From assembly GCA_000469685.2 (NCBI GenBank), contig LS997566.1:13601618-13665617 (forward strand): a stretch of 64,000 nt of DNA. Reading direction: 5' to 3'. The translations under genes and the position numbers were made by a program. Below the pieces are notes generated by a model that was given only the letters and a program-made list of their open reading frames with translations, did no database searches and had not been told where the DNA came from. Below, in pieces: positions 48,001 to 59,420 of the stretch (positions within the stretch are counted from its first letter, which is position 1; every line of letters starts with the position of its first letter). Source of the stretch: Haemonchus contortus. Its lineage: Eukaryota; Nematoda; Chromadorea; Rhabditida; Trichostrongylidae.

Positions 48001-50892
48001 GATATTGTCCGTATCGATATCGATGTCGATATCAATAATACGATATCGATCCATACTTTGGGATTCTCGCGCACTTAGCCCATTCCTTTGCAACTTTTTT
48101 CATCTTCACGCGCTACCTGGTCGGCCTAGTTGAGCGAACAGACGCGATCGAGTAGCGGCTGACAGGTGACCAAGAACGTTTTCTGTTTTTCAGGCCTCGA
48201 GAATCACCTCCAAATCCTTGCAGCCTGATTGGGTCTTTTAATCCCACTCTTCAGGCATTGAATTACGACGACGAAATGGATAGGTGTGCTAGAATGCGGC
48301 AATTGAAGTCAGGCACCGAAGTAGGTGATGTTCCTAGTCATCCGGAGTAGTGATCCCTTATCAAAGTGAACCTCCTCTACAGGCGTCGAATCTGAAGGGT
48401 GCTCGCTAATGTAGGGCACCACACCGTAGTATTATTGAAAGAATGCTATTTTGAAACAAACCTTCAAGAAGGGAGGATGGTGGTGGGGGTAGGGAGAGGG
48501 GTATGTCTGGCGAATGGCCTAACGGAGAATCCATATCCGACATGTCATACTCAGTTCACAACGCATTAAATGCCCAATACTATTCAACCCGAATGTGACG
48601 TTCTAAATTTTTTCCCTATCCTTGAGAGCTCTCTATATTCTAAATTGCAAGTCATTCAACAGAATTCCACAGAAATTCTGGAACGCTCAGGAGTGACTCA
48701 GAAGTAGCTCGAAGGTACATGAATCTTTCCCGGGTGAAGCATTTATAGTCGTTAAGACTGAAAGAAATTATCGCTCACCGGCTGATTGATGGGGTAGATT
48801 AAGCAGCCATATGGAGCTGGTGCAAAGGAGACCATGTTGCAAGAAAACCACGGGACGGTATGCTGTTGAATTACCATTTTCTGAAACACTTTTTGTACTG
48901 CAGTTTGCTATTTTCGATTTTGTAGAATCAAACCGACTCGGAAGTATTGAGGTATCCTGATCGTCCGATTTCTCTACAGATGAATCCACCAGTGTAAAGC
49001 TGGCATGTGTACATGTTGCAAAATTGGATGGGGTCAAAGTGGATTACTGAACATCATGCCACTTCACTTTGGGGGAGAAGGTTTTCTACAAAGATATCGT
49101 CAGCCTACAGTAAAGCTGAATGCTTCTCTACTCATATCTATAGGCGGCCGTTCGAGTGTAGGTTCGGAAGAAGGTAATTTGTTGAAAACAAGTGTGAAAG
49201 TCAAGTCATTAGAGTAGGTAACCTGTAACCCATTTGAAAATTGAGTATGAATAGGCCATGCTCACTTTTCAGAGCAAGAAGTTTCCTGGTTTCAAAAAAA
49301 AAACCATTAAGTAGGTAAATGGTTGCGGTAATCAAGTGGAAAAAAGCAGAAAAAAATTGAGCAAAACAAATATATCCTTATGAATAAGTTTATTTATGAC
49401 AATTAAGCAAAATTTTGACGATTTTGGGAGGAATGTGGCAAGTAGAGGACTATTACAAACTCATGCTCACTGGTTTGGATCACGGTTCTACATGCCTCTA
49501 GGCCAATCGAGTCATCCATCCTTCCCGGGTTCCTTGAATGGTCAGGCCCGTATGGGAAGATAGGTGCACTGACTTGTACATCGAGGCCACCGCAAAACAT
49601 TATATAACCCCTACATGGATTCAATACGCCACTATCATTCCTAATGGGAGTTGTATGTGGGAGCGCATCCCTCAGACGGGTTGTTTAGCGCCAAAAAATT
49701 TCATCCTTTATCTTTCTCTGATGAGCTAAGGAAAAACGGTAAATTCTGACATCTTGTTCCTACTAATCGCAGGAAAGCTGAACAAGCTCAAGTTTTTTCA
49801 TTTACTTAACCCGGTAAAATTTCCTCCTCATACCTCAAACGTGCAGCGGAATAACTTTCTTCTGGGCATAGCTTTCAGATTTTTTGTGAGCACCAGCATC
49901 ATAATGATAATGAGCTAAAGATTCATGCTTGGAGCTGAACCTTAGCATATGCAGACTTTAAGCTGAACCGATGAATTTCCAGATAGTTTCCCAATTAACA
50001 GCCGAGTAGACATTCTGTGGAGCAAGGAATGTGTGGGCAAAATTCGGGCGCATTCGGTGAAACAAAAATGAAACCATCGTTATAGTTAGATTAATATTAT
50101 AGGCGACATATCACAGCTCACCCTTTCCATGTGGGATGCGGTGCAGCACAAGGATATATCCATCAGCTGTTACCACACGATGCTCCTCCACTGGATAACC
50201 CCAATGCCGAATGATTTCAGGCTAAAAATCATTATTTATTATTTTTTTTTGGTATTGTTAACTAAGTTCACAAAAGAGAATCTGAAACTGACCACGCTCA
50301 TAATAGCTTCCGGATCAATGACGATTGGTTTGATTGTAGTCAGTTTGGGGTTAATTTTTGGCCCCCTTGCAAAAGCCGATGGATGAGTGAGTTGAGACAT
50401 CATGGGAGGCGGGGGTGGAGGTGGTAGAATAGGAAATGGAGGAGGTGGCGGTGGAAGAAGCGGTGGTTGAGGGAAAGGAGGTGCATTTGGGAACACTGGA
50501 GGTTGAGCATCAAAAGTTGGTGGAGGAAAGACTGGCAGCTGAGCAACGGGAGGAGCTGATGATGAGAAAGCTAAAGGTTGAGCTGTAATAGGTGGTAAGG
50601 GTGTGAAGAATAGGGGTGGTTGAGTAGTGAAGACATTGAAGTCCTCGTTGTTCTTGATAAAAGGAAAGAAGGACTGAGCTGGATCCCATTTCGGGGGCGT
50701 TGGAGGCCTCTGCGTGGGTTTTGTAGTTGTCGTCAAAGGAGGCCATTCAGTGGAGTCATGAGAATCTGGGAATAACAGATCCGTCTCCTGCAACAGATTC
50801 GGTGGGTGCTCCATCGGGATGACCCGACGTTGTCCGTTTGCCACATAGAGTATCGCGAGATATGAGAAGATTTCTATGACATTCTGGGGCAT
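42052..50892 (-). CDS. Acid-lipase-type triacylglycerol lipase with proline-rich N-terminal extension, 11 exons
   Basis: Exons (high to low): 50892-50293, 50221-50122, 48880-48779, 47588-47474, 47395-47245, 46499-46407, 46341-46186, 44078-43938, 42982-42840, 42360-42221, 42149-42052. All phases agree; the sum is 1839 bp, 612 residues. Residues 1-20 look like a signal peptide and about 55-163 are Pro-rich with two poly-Pro runs. From DPEAIMSV (193-200) onward it is an alpha/beta-hydrolase of the lysosomal/gastric lipase family: [43 protein letters not shown], nucleophile Ser337 in YYVGHSQGT, Asp509 in SDYDWLA, His540 in FNHNDFLWG. Such enzymes hydrolyse triglycerides or cholesteryl esters in lysosomes, gut or secretions. 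Family members are usually about 400 residues, so the extension is unusual. Introns of up to about 2 kb hold SINE copies. Splice junctions are inferred from sequence alone. Confidence 0.92.
45430..45488 (-). mobile_element. tRNA-derived SINE, family A, head only
   Basis: The minus strand has GGCAGAGGTGGTGTAGTGAC (A box) and a short downstream stretch (TTCTCACACGCATGGTCATA) matching the family head. It lies in intron 7 of the lipase gene, on the same strand. Confidence 0.6.
48003..48055. repeat. GATATCGAT-rich short repeat
   Basis: Interspersed ATCGATATCGATGTCGATAT words form a largely self-complementary block in lipase intron 3. It is probably a simple-sequence expansion. Confidence 0.6.
49505..49692 (+). 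mobile_element. tRNA-derived SINE, family A, 5'-truncated
   Basis: Body only, in lipase intron 2 on the opposite strand to the gene: GATAGGTGCACTGACTTGTA, ATCGAGGCCACCGC, ATGGATTCAATACGCCACTA, CCTCAGACGGGTTG. It aligns best with the copy at 22641-22860. Confidence 0.72.
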
Positions 50893-50900
50893 TCCACCTG
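50893..50900 (-). other. Probable trans-splice acceptor of lipase gene
   Basis: CATATTACAG on the minus strand ends at 50898 and is followed five bases later by the chosen start codon (50892-50890). No upstream exon is evident, and the frame upstream of the acceptor, though open, does not resemble a signal peptide. This fits spliced-leader addition and decides the start. Confidence 0.45.
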
Positions 50901-53900
50901 TAATATGCATAGTATTCAACTGAAATGATGTGACATGACAAAAGGACTGCGCTCCAATCATTTTATTTCTTAGTAAACCACACAGGGATACCACCGAGGG
51001 GTACAAGAGAAACTGCAAGATAATAAAAACAGAAGGCAGAATGACGGTAGAGTAGGATGTATCTACAGCGCGGTTGCTCTCTGTCGAACTGCAAGAACCT
51101 CCTGCCTCTCCCCACGGAAACTAAGTCCATGGAGGACGCAGATGCCCATAAAAGGAATCAGGTGATTCATAGCTTGATGACTTAAAGATAGTTTCGAGAA
51201 TCAGTCTTGTCCGCGGTGCGTTTGACCTGTTCAGATATCGAATCCGCGGACAGCGCCACTGTGTCGTTTCAACCGCTAAAGAGCGGATCTTTTCTACAGC
51301 AGCGATGCCTCATAAGACCTATTTCGGAGGTTCACTAGAAGTGACAGAGTGGCCTTCAGCATTCACAATGTGATTGGCTTGATCGTCTTTCAGAAAAAAA
51401 TGTTTCGGTTCGAACTCATGCGTTCTGGCACAGACAATTTGTAAGCACTGCATGATCAACCCCGATTCATTAGACGGCCTGGAGGGGTAGCGAAAAGGTC
51501 CCTCCTAATTTTGTTTGAAGAAGGTCCTGTATGTACTCGAAAATCATTGAGCAAATTCAACTTTATTTGTTTACCAAAAGTCATAACAAATCTGGCTTTC
51601 ATCCAGATTCATGTCACTATTCAGATCATCAAGTTGAACATTATAACTAGTTGTTTGAGCGACTTCTAGTAAATCTGCCTACGGGATGAACGCAATTCAT
51701 TGAGGTTAATAAGTGAGATTTGAAAAGAATGTATCAAAAATGTTTGAACAATTGCCATTCGCCTGCCAACGAGACCTTTGGAACACATAAAAGTTCCCCG
51801 AACTTCTTCTAGAGGTCATTCAATGGTAACGATGGGCAATAAAGACCATGTGCATCGGTGTGAAACACACTTCCTTTCAGTTGGTTCTTGTTAAAATCAT
51901 GGAATAAAAAGTCAATTATTCAACTAGCTGGCGCTCTAATAGCCCTATCTAAATCAGCGGTCCAGCGCTTTTCACTTCGTTTGGTATCCGCACTGTAGTC
52001 ACCAAAGTGACATCATTAGCTTCTTGGTTTTCACCATTTAGCGTTTGTTTCGACCTTCATGTGCGAAGGTAGGAAAAGTAATCTCTCCATTACGGTGTTA
52101 CTGTATAGAGCAGAGCAAAAGGCAAACATGGGGCAAAAGGTACTGTAGTCAAGCGGGCGGGTTGGAAGAAATGGGAGGGCAAAGAAGGATGGAAACTGTT
52201 ATATTAGAGAAGTAGCTGCAGTGATCGAAATGGGGTGGGGCTACAAAGGAGAAGTAGGTGGAGGATATGAAGCGTAAGCGAAAAAGACGAGGAGAAGCAG
52301 AGCTGAGATTTTGTGTTTATGATAGCTAAGTGTATGCAAAGAATGTTGGACCATCCATGAGTGTTTGACGAATCAATAAACACCGAAAAAAGTGCTCTAG
52401 GGCACTAAAAAAACTGCGTCTGGCCATCAGCTGTTGATATTTTGAACTGTGCTTCATAGCAGTAAAGATGCTATGGTATGCAGGTGATGAAGTACCTTGA
52501 TCATAGAAAATCGAACACCCAACCAACCATCTGTTCTGGCAGTTCAACATCCAGCAAAACTCTTAGATGCTAAGCATACAAAACTTAGCGACAAATGAGT
52601 ACATTGAACATACGAAATCCGATTGCTCTCCCACAAAAAGAACCAGTGGTAGCACCGAAAAACTCATATGGGCGAAGATCCGCCTACAGACTCCACTGAT
52701 TTTTGCCTTCATTTAACATTATTTCGAACTGAACCAATCCATCCAGCGACTCAGGGGATAGGAGGATGGGTAGATTTGAGTGGATATCAATTGTGCTCTG
52801 TTAGGAGGTGGCAACGCCTCACGAGACACCCACTTTTCCACCAGTTAACTACGTTTAACATAACTTTAATGTAATGACAACAATCGATCTCGTCCGATGT
52901 AGATTTGCACTGCAATCGATCAACTAACTGTTCATTATCCTCTTACTAGTCAAAAGGAAGAATACCAGGTATCAATCGGATATCTCGAAGTTGTCAAATA
53001 GGAAGAGAGCTGGCTGTAAATCTCGTTCTAGTGGTATTTGTTCGATTTGTAGAAGGTATTGATGGTATAGAAGTTATAGAAGTCTTCAATAGTCAGAACC
53101 CTAAAAACGAGGATGTGGGAAGTATCTAGGCTAGGTGCATATTAACAGAAGGCCGTCTTTACTCACGATGGTATAAACTCGAACCTTTCCAGCTTTAATT
53201 TTTTTGCTTCTCTGGACCTTGAGAACATTGCTCATACATACATTTTACAATCATCGATTAGGAGTGATTTCCTACTAGGAACCTCTACAGATCATCTCGA
53301 AAAGACAAATTTTCCGCACAGCGATCAATACCCTTTTGAAATTGGCCCACACGACCAACTCAGGTTCGGAACGTTTTGAGGTGCGCTTTTGGGAGTTGGC
53401 GATGTTGCGACTTACTGCCGGGATACATGTACAAGTTATAATCTCTCTGACAACGGTGCTACCAAGTATTCTACGACTAAGGCTCTGATAATGGTGAAGG
53501 AATGCGTTCCACCGGGATGATGCAGATCTGAATTTCGGTCCCTGAACTGAATTTGTGGCGATACGCTAACTGGCACATCATGACCTCCAGGGAGGCAGTC
53601 ATTTGGCGAGGCCCCTCGCACCAAACTTGCCATTGGGGCATGTAGGCTCGTAATTCCATGCACTCATTCAGGGCGGAGTTTGGTCTGAGACACAACTATC
53701 ATAATGGTTCATTTGATGTTATTGCTGGGAGAGTCTTGCAATTATAAACAAGAATTGTCCCACGTACGTCAGACAACGCTACTGACAGATGACTGATTTC
53801 TCCAGCTAGGTTTACCGTTGAACGAATGGTCCTCGTATGCAGTAGAATTTCCCCCAACCCAGGATTGAAGAAAAGACCATTCGATAAGGTCAGACACTTT

Positions 53901-54680
53901 GTGAATGTGTAATTTGCTGTTAAGCCCTTCCCTTTTTTGACGAATATTAAAAAAAGTAAAGCCCAGTGAACAAATCCTACATAATCGACTATATAATACG
54001 GGATATAATCAAAACATGGTAACCCTTCAAGGACGGTGCCCACGAAAGAGATCGTTGAATCTAAAACAAAGAATGGCTACAACAATAAATTTACTTAAAA
54101 GCGACTACCGCTATTAAAACGGTAATCGATGATTCACAAGATAACGGTGTTTGCATTGGCTGAGATGTCATGTGTGGGTGTGATGAGATGCGGTGTGATC
54201 CCCCACCGCTGTAAATGAGGTCACAGGAAAAATAGCGGTGCCGGTTGTCGAGCCGTTCATGCAGCGGCAAGGCGACAACGAAAAGAGTGGTCAGAGCGAA
54301 AGTGGACCGTCCTGCGCTGTTTCGTGAATAATGGCGTCATCGTGACTTATCCGGGAAACGTAATGGGCGATTAGCGCTCGACATTGAACAATGACGAGAA
54401 CCACCTCCTAAAAGGGAATTCTGCAAGAGCCGTCGAATCTGCATTGATGCTCGAACGAAGGAACTGGAAGAACGGCTTTAAAAGCAATACTCATCGCGTC
54501 AGGGATTTGCGACGTTCAACGCTAAGCTTGTCTAGGCATTCCTATCAACCAATAATTACGAGAGGGAGTTTCCTAGAGAATCTTCGACCTGACCTTTCAG
54601 AACTCGACGGGTGTTAATCGAACCTCACGTCACCCCTCGCTTTCCATTCGACCGAGCATATGGGTCGGCCTACAATGCTT
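50901..54680. other. No gene recognised
   Basis: Upstream of the lipase. Overlapping minus-strand frames at 53436-54043 (words SLEVMMCQLAYRHKFSSGTE, GEISHLSVALSDVRGTILVY) read faintly like protein but break often and match no family I recognise. They may be a decayed retroelement. The lipase promoter should lie near 50.9-51.2 kb, but no motif is convincing. Confidence 0.3.
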
Positions 54681-55941
54681 CTAACCGGGGAGGATCCCAA
54701 GTCGAAGTGGCCATTTTAAATGAGACCTACTCAGCTGGACGTGTTTTTGGATACTGAGTTCAAATCTGCTTTCCAAATTTGCCAAGCGTTTCTCTGAATA
54801 CAATTATGAGTGTGGTTTCAGGGAGCTTAACAAGAGAAAACTTAAAGTATATGGATGTGTCACGTTCCTAAATAGCGGCCTGGTGTAGTAGTGGTAAACG
54901 TGACGCTTTATGTGCGATAGGCTAGGATTCGGGTTTCGTGATAGACAAAATTTTTGCATTGCATAGAAGTTTTCCCATAAGAACTATTATAGAACATACT
55001 CTCATGGTGATTTTATCACGTTTTACGACCTTTTAATACTTTGCTGAAACCTTCTCCTACTTAACTACCTGTAACCGAGTGTTAGATTCCTCAAAACTTG
55101 GAGGTCCGAGCGTGTAAAACGCATATGACAAGCAATGATGCTGCTAGAATGGGTGTTGGTGCTAGATTGGGTGGGATGATGCGTAGCAGCTCCGGACTCA
55201 CCAATACCGTACTGTTGATAGCGGACTCGTGGACATCATCCAAAGACCAAAAAGCTATTCAGTGCGTCTTACCTCTGTTCATCTGTGTTCAAATAAAATA
55301 AAAGTAAAAATAAACAGGTGAAGGGAATGACATCATGCTCGAGACCACCGCGAGGCTAATACAGCTGATAGAAGCTCATTTCTTGTTTCCTTTCAAAAAG
55401 TTGGTTAATCGCATCACCTCATATGTAATAGCTCATGATCTCAACTTTTGCGTGTACAAGCGGGGCCCCATTCTTCGCTTACTATCGCTCGTCTACTTTC
55501 AATTCTGTCCGGCTAGATTTAGGGAATTCCTCTGGTCTTCATGGTATGCCTACCTAAGTACTCACCCGTTTGATTTCGGAACGCCAACACAACTCCTTAT
55601 GATTTGGGGTTAGTAAGTGCGGCGCAATGGACTGTTACGAGTTGTTTTCCATCCGTTGCTCCCATTGTGAGAAGCTTCTTTGTCTCAAGTAGTTCATGCC
55701 AGAGTATCAAATTTCTTCGTAAAAAGGCAAAATTTATCCTACTGTGAATATAGAGTGCATGAGCATGCGTGTAAAACTGAAGTATTACTTTATGTGGATA
55801 AATATAAGCAAAAGCATTAGAAGGTCATAAATTATGATAAAATCACCATGAAAGTATTTTCTAGTCTATACGGGGAAAATTCTATGTAATGCAAAATTCC
55901 GTCCCCCACAAAACCCGATCCCTAGCCCCGCCCTATGAAGC
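54681..55941. mobile_element. Foldback element copy 2, right arm truncated
   Basis: Diverged copy of the element at 37189-38668. The left arm (54681 to about 55040) starts CTAACCGGGGAGGATCCCAA and includes the tRNA-like block (CCTGGTGTAGTAGTGGTAAA, GGATTCGGGTTTC). The centre shares GGAGGTCCGAGCGTGTAAAA and later words with copy 1. The right arm (from about 55807) is cut off after the tRNA-like part near 55941, so about 200 bp of the outer right end are missing. Confidence 0.82.
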
Positions 55942-56200
55942 GAAATGGAAATTCTGGACTTTTTTGAGGAAATGGAAAAAGACCAGTTCTAAAGCTTCAT
56001 TCATTCACTTCACTCTTCACTGTATTCACTTTTTGTAAAGCCGTTGAGGAGCTTCTAACTATCGTTTTCGGACAATGTACCGCAATACGAAAATGGTAAA
56101 ATAAAATTGCTTCTATTGGGAGCCCTTGGGATTCGATTATACATGAATTACTGCACAGTCGAAGGATGTCTATGTTCATCAGCCTAAATTCAATTCACGT

Positions 56201-56476
56201 TCATTTTTGATTACTCTTTTCAAGATGACGAACAAAGGCGGCAAAGAAAGCAAAAGATGCGTAGAAATCGCAAGTCATAAGACTTGCGGTTTCTACGCAT
56301 CTTAAGAAATGGATTCTCAGGGTCATATTGAGATTATCCCATTGAAATGGGGGTTTTGAAGAGATTTCAGTTTCTGCATAGAGGGAGTGGATTCGCTCGA
56401 CGAATCCGTTGCGGCAGAAGCCACTAGGATGTATCCTGACCCTGGAATGACCGTCGTATACAAAGCTAAACATCAC
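56201..56476 (-). other. Open frame interrupted by a hairpin, unknown
   Basis: The minus frame has protein-like words (VYDGHSRVRIHPSGFCRNGF, VERIHSLYAETEISSKPPFQ, WDNLNMTLRIHFLRC) and runs into the 23-bp hairpin at 56254-56303. No splice sites fit clearly and no family is recognised. Confidence 0.3.
56254..56303. repeat. Hairpin, 23-bp stem, 4-base loop
   Basis: The arms 56254-56276 and 56281-56303 are inverted copies (AAGATGCGTAGAAATCGCAA and onward) with one mismatch and only ATAA between them. So short a loop suggests a recent inverted duplication or replication-slippage event more than a microRNA precursor. Confidence 0.85.
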
Positions 56477-58173
56477 TGTAGCTTAATCAGCTGGTTTACA
56501 GAGTGAGATGAAATATTAATAACTAGTTGAGAGGGCCGCTAACGCTCGAACCTTTTCGAGAGTCCTGTTGTGAAGATCAGTGCTCGTATTAGACTTACAT
56601 CGCAGTGAAGGTAAACGTTCCAAAAAACGTGTGTTTCTGATAACTTGCGCACATAACTCTAAGCCTGGAAGTTAGAATTTGTCTGCATATCTGATCATTT
56701 GTACTCCACACTAAAATTGCAGAAACAGAGTAAAAGGAAGACTAAGTAAGAACCAGCGGCAGTTGCAGCTTTTCTTTATGCTGACAGTATTTTTCATGCC
56801 TAGAAAGTTCTCAAGATTGCACCACTCCAGTTCGGGCCTGCAGCAAGACTTTAAAACCAGTGCTTTTCAAAGTCTTGAATTCACGCAGCATTTTTGTCTG
56901 GTACATTGTGAAGCCAAAAAAGCAGTTGCTTTGATCATTTCGATCAACTCGAAATTCAAAAAGCAGCAAATTTGTATCAGCTGGTAATGGCAGTGTTTAG
57001 GAGTTGCGTATACCTGGTGTGTTCGGCAAACTTCCCTACTTCGCGAAGGGGCTTTTTGAATCAGCAGCCTCAGGAACTGCTCATGACAGAATTCAAAATA
57101 AATGTCAAATTCATAAATCAAAAAGGAATTAATATCAAAATTTATTCGTGAAGATAATCTTCTTGGGGTCTAGTCACATTTGCTTCAACATGATGCAGTC
57201 GCCTTCCAAAAGTGAGTTCAGTCTGTTCAATATGAGCCAAGACAGGGAATTCTGGTGCTACAAATCATACGCTACAAAAGAAGTTGAGATATGATGGAGA
57301 AATTGTGCCCGTTTGGTGTTTCGACGAGTGCTCTACCCTTATACAATGAGAAGGACGTTCAGACTCGGTCCTAAATAAGGCTGCCCTCTCACCTGTTATC
57401 GCTAGAGTTTCGTATCGGTTGGTTTTTGAAATATGACGTCTCGGCAATGTTCCCACTCAGCTTTTCCTATCATAAGCTTCTGATGGAGTTCAAAAGCGTC
57501 ATGGAATTCTGCACAAACAGCACTAAATCAACTGATTAAGCAACATTGATATTTGGCTTTGTGTACGAATGCATTTCCAGGGCCAGGGAAAGCAATCGTC
57601 ACATGAGCCCATCACAGTTCTATGGTCTGAACGGATAGCGCATTGCGAGATTGCATCTACTGGTTCCAAATTACACAGAGAAACCATATATATGAGATCG
57701 AAACTGAATTGACAAACCAAAAAATATCAGAAACGCCGGAGGTAATTTCTGTACAGCAGCCGGACCTTAGGCATCAGGCCTAGTTTTAGAGCAGCTAGCA
57801 GCTCATTTTCTCATGTAATACCAAGGACAGGGTCCTTCTAGATTCTTTCAGTCATTGATAAGTAGAAGTTCCCCTTAGTTAATTTTCGTAGATTGTAAGT
57901 AATTAGTAATTAATCTTATTTATTTAGCCGATTATTTCAACGATTGTCTCCTGTGAATGTCCTCGAGCACTGCTTACCTTTCATGTAGCTGATTAGTTGA
58001 GCAGACTAGTTAGCAGAAAATCCCTTGGATGGTAAAACAACAACATCGACTACCAGAGAATTCTCGCCATTATCACTCCTTTCTATGGTCGATAATGCTC
58101 CTTTAACTTCGAAAGCTGAAGTTGAATAACTCTCTTGTAGCCCATATCGAAACAACAAAGGAATGTAACAACG
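56304..58173. other. No gene recognised
   Basis: Short frames on both strands, none with recognisable domains or convincing splice pairs. Confidence 0.35.
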
Positions 58174-59187
58174 TATGCCGGAGTTGCAGGATAACGCAAG
58201 GAATAGACCAGCATTTTCACGTGCGATCAGCTTTTATCAGTCAAAATGGATGTTGTGAATGCTTCCGGCAATACATTGGCGTGTCAAGACCGCACTATAA
58301 ACACCAAGGCTCAATCGCTCAACAAACGGTAGCTGCATTCGGGAGCATTACATTGATGAATATGGGTATTTACGATTTCCATGTTGTTTCCTTCCAAAGA
58401 TTGAACGCACTACAATCAATAATTGTGATTTACTTTTATAATCATTTATGATCTGACTACGGAAGGCCCCACTGGTCTTTGTTCACTGCTACCACTACCA
58501 GTCAGCAACCTTCTCGCAACTATTTGAGCGAGAGTCATCGGATTCACTGCGTTTACTTTAATAAACGTCCTAGTCAGCCTCATCATTCACTGACCATTCC
58601 TGGAGTCAAGCGCTCGCGATTGTCCTGTCCTCTCCCTCATCAGATTTTGAAATGCCTGAGTTTTACCGCTGCTAAGGGCAAGATACCCGACAGAGTTGAA
58701 AATGACATCTTCAATGGAATTTCACAGTACTGCGCAACAGCACGCATAAAGTTTGAGAGACCATTCTAAGATCAATTAGTCTGAAATAAAACGTAAGTAC
58801 TCAGTTAATTAAACTTCAGAATTGAAGCAAATATGACGAAGTGGCTGAATGTCAAATGAGGCCTTGTCACAGCGAAAGTTGAGAAAACTGCGGAGAGAAA
58901 AAGGTTGGTAACTAGTAATTGTAGGTACAATACGCATTTAGCAACACTGACGAAATAAGCGGAATGAATTCGAGTTTTCGTGAGACGAGTATGAGGTTCT
59001 TGGCAGCACACCTTTGTTTGGGTTAGCAAGTTGCTAAGTGGTTTGCAAAAAACACTATTCATTTTACACGGTATGATGGGCAAGCAGCGAAAAGGCGCGG
59101 AAAGGGTAGTAAAATTTCGCTTGTGCTTCATTAGTAGGATGGTTTATTAGCGTAGTTTTTCTAGTTCAAACATTCTTCTGTTTTTAA
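58174..59187 (+). repeat. Left arm of ~1-kb inverted repeat around DUF4440 gene
   Basis: About 1014 bp, from TATGCCGGAGTTGCAGGATA inward to ACATTCTTCTGTTTTTAA, reverse-complemented at 61630-62641 with only scattered base changes and a few short indels. The plus strand holds frames of 97-110 codons (words GIDQHFHVRSAFISQNGCCE, RLSCPLPHQILKCLSFTAAK) that are also present in the other arm. An indel in the second frame is three bases long, but the base differences in the first are mostly non-synonymous, so coding is not supported. TA is found at both outer edges. Confidence 0.9.
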
Positions 59188-59420
59188 TTCTTTCTCTCTT
59201 GGTTCGGATTCTCAAGCTTCATTCCAGTCAAAAATATAAGAAACGTGATCTAAGATCGGGACGAAACCAAGAAAACCGCTCTTGTATGCTTGAGATGGTC
59301 GAAGGGTTGACTTATATAATGATAGCAATGGACTTTTTCCATCTCTTTATGTATTTCTTCTTGAGGAGATTATCTCGGTAAGAGTAGCTGCTTGATAAAA
59401 TTTATTGCAAAAACTGTTTA

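Noticed and set aside
50239..51018. 259-codon minus frame taken as a free-standing proline-rich protein
   Set aside because: Its end reads into the lipase intron. A phase-0 donor at 50293 joins it in frame to the lipase domain, so it is exon 1 of that gene, starting at the internal ATG 50892.
56254..56303. MicroRNA precursor
   Set aside because: The loop is only four bases and the stem 23 bp, too short for a typical precursor.
58122..58769. Plus frames of 96-109 codons duplicated in both arms as a gene pair
   Set aside because: Differences between the arms fall on amino-acid-changing positions as often as silent ones, and no domain or splice support exists; treated as repeat sequence.
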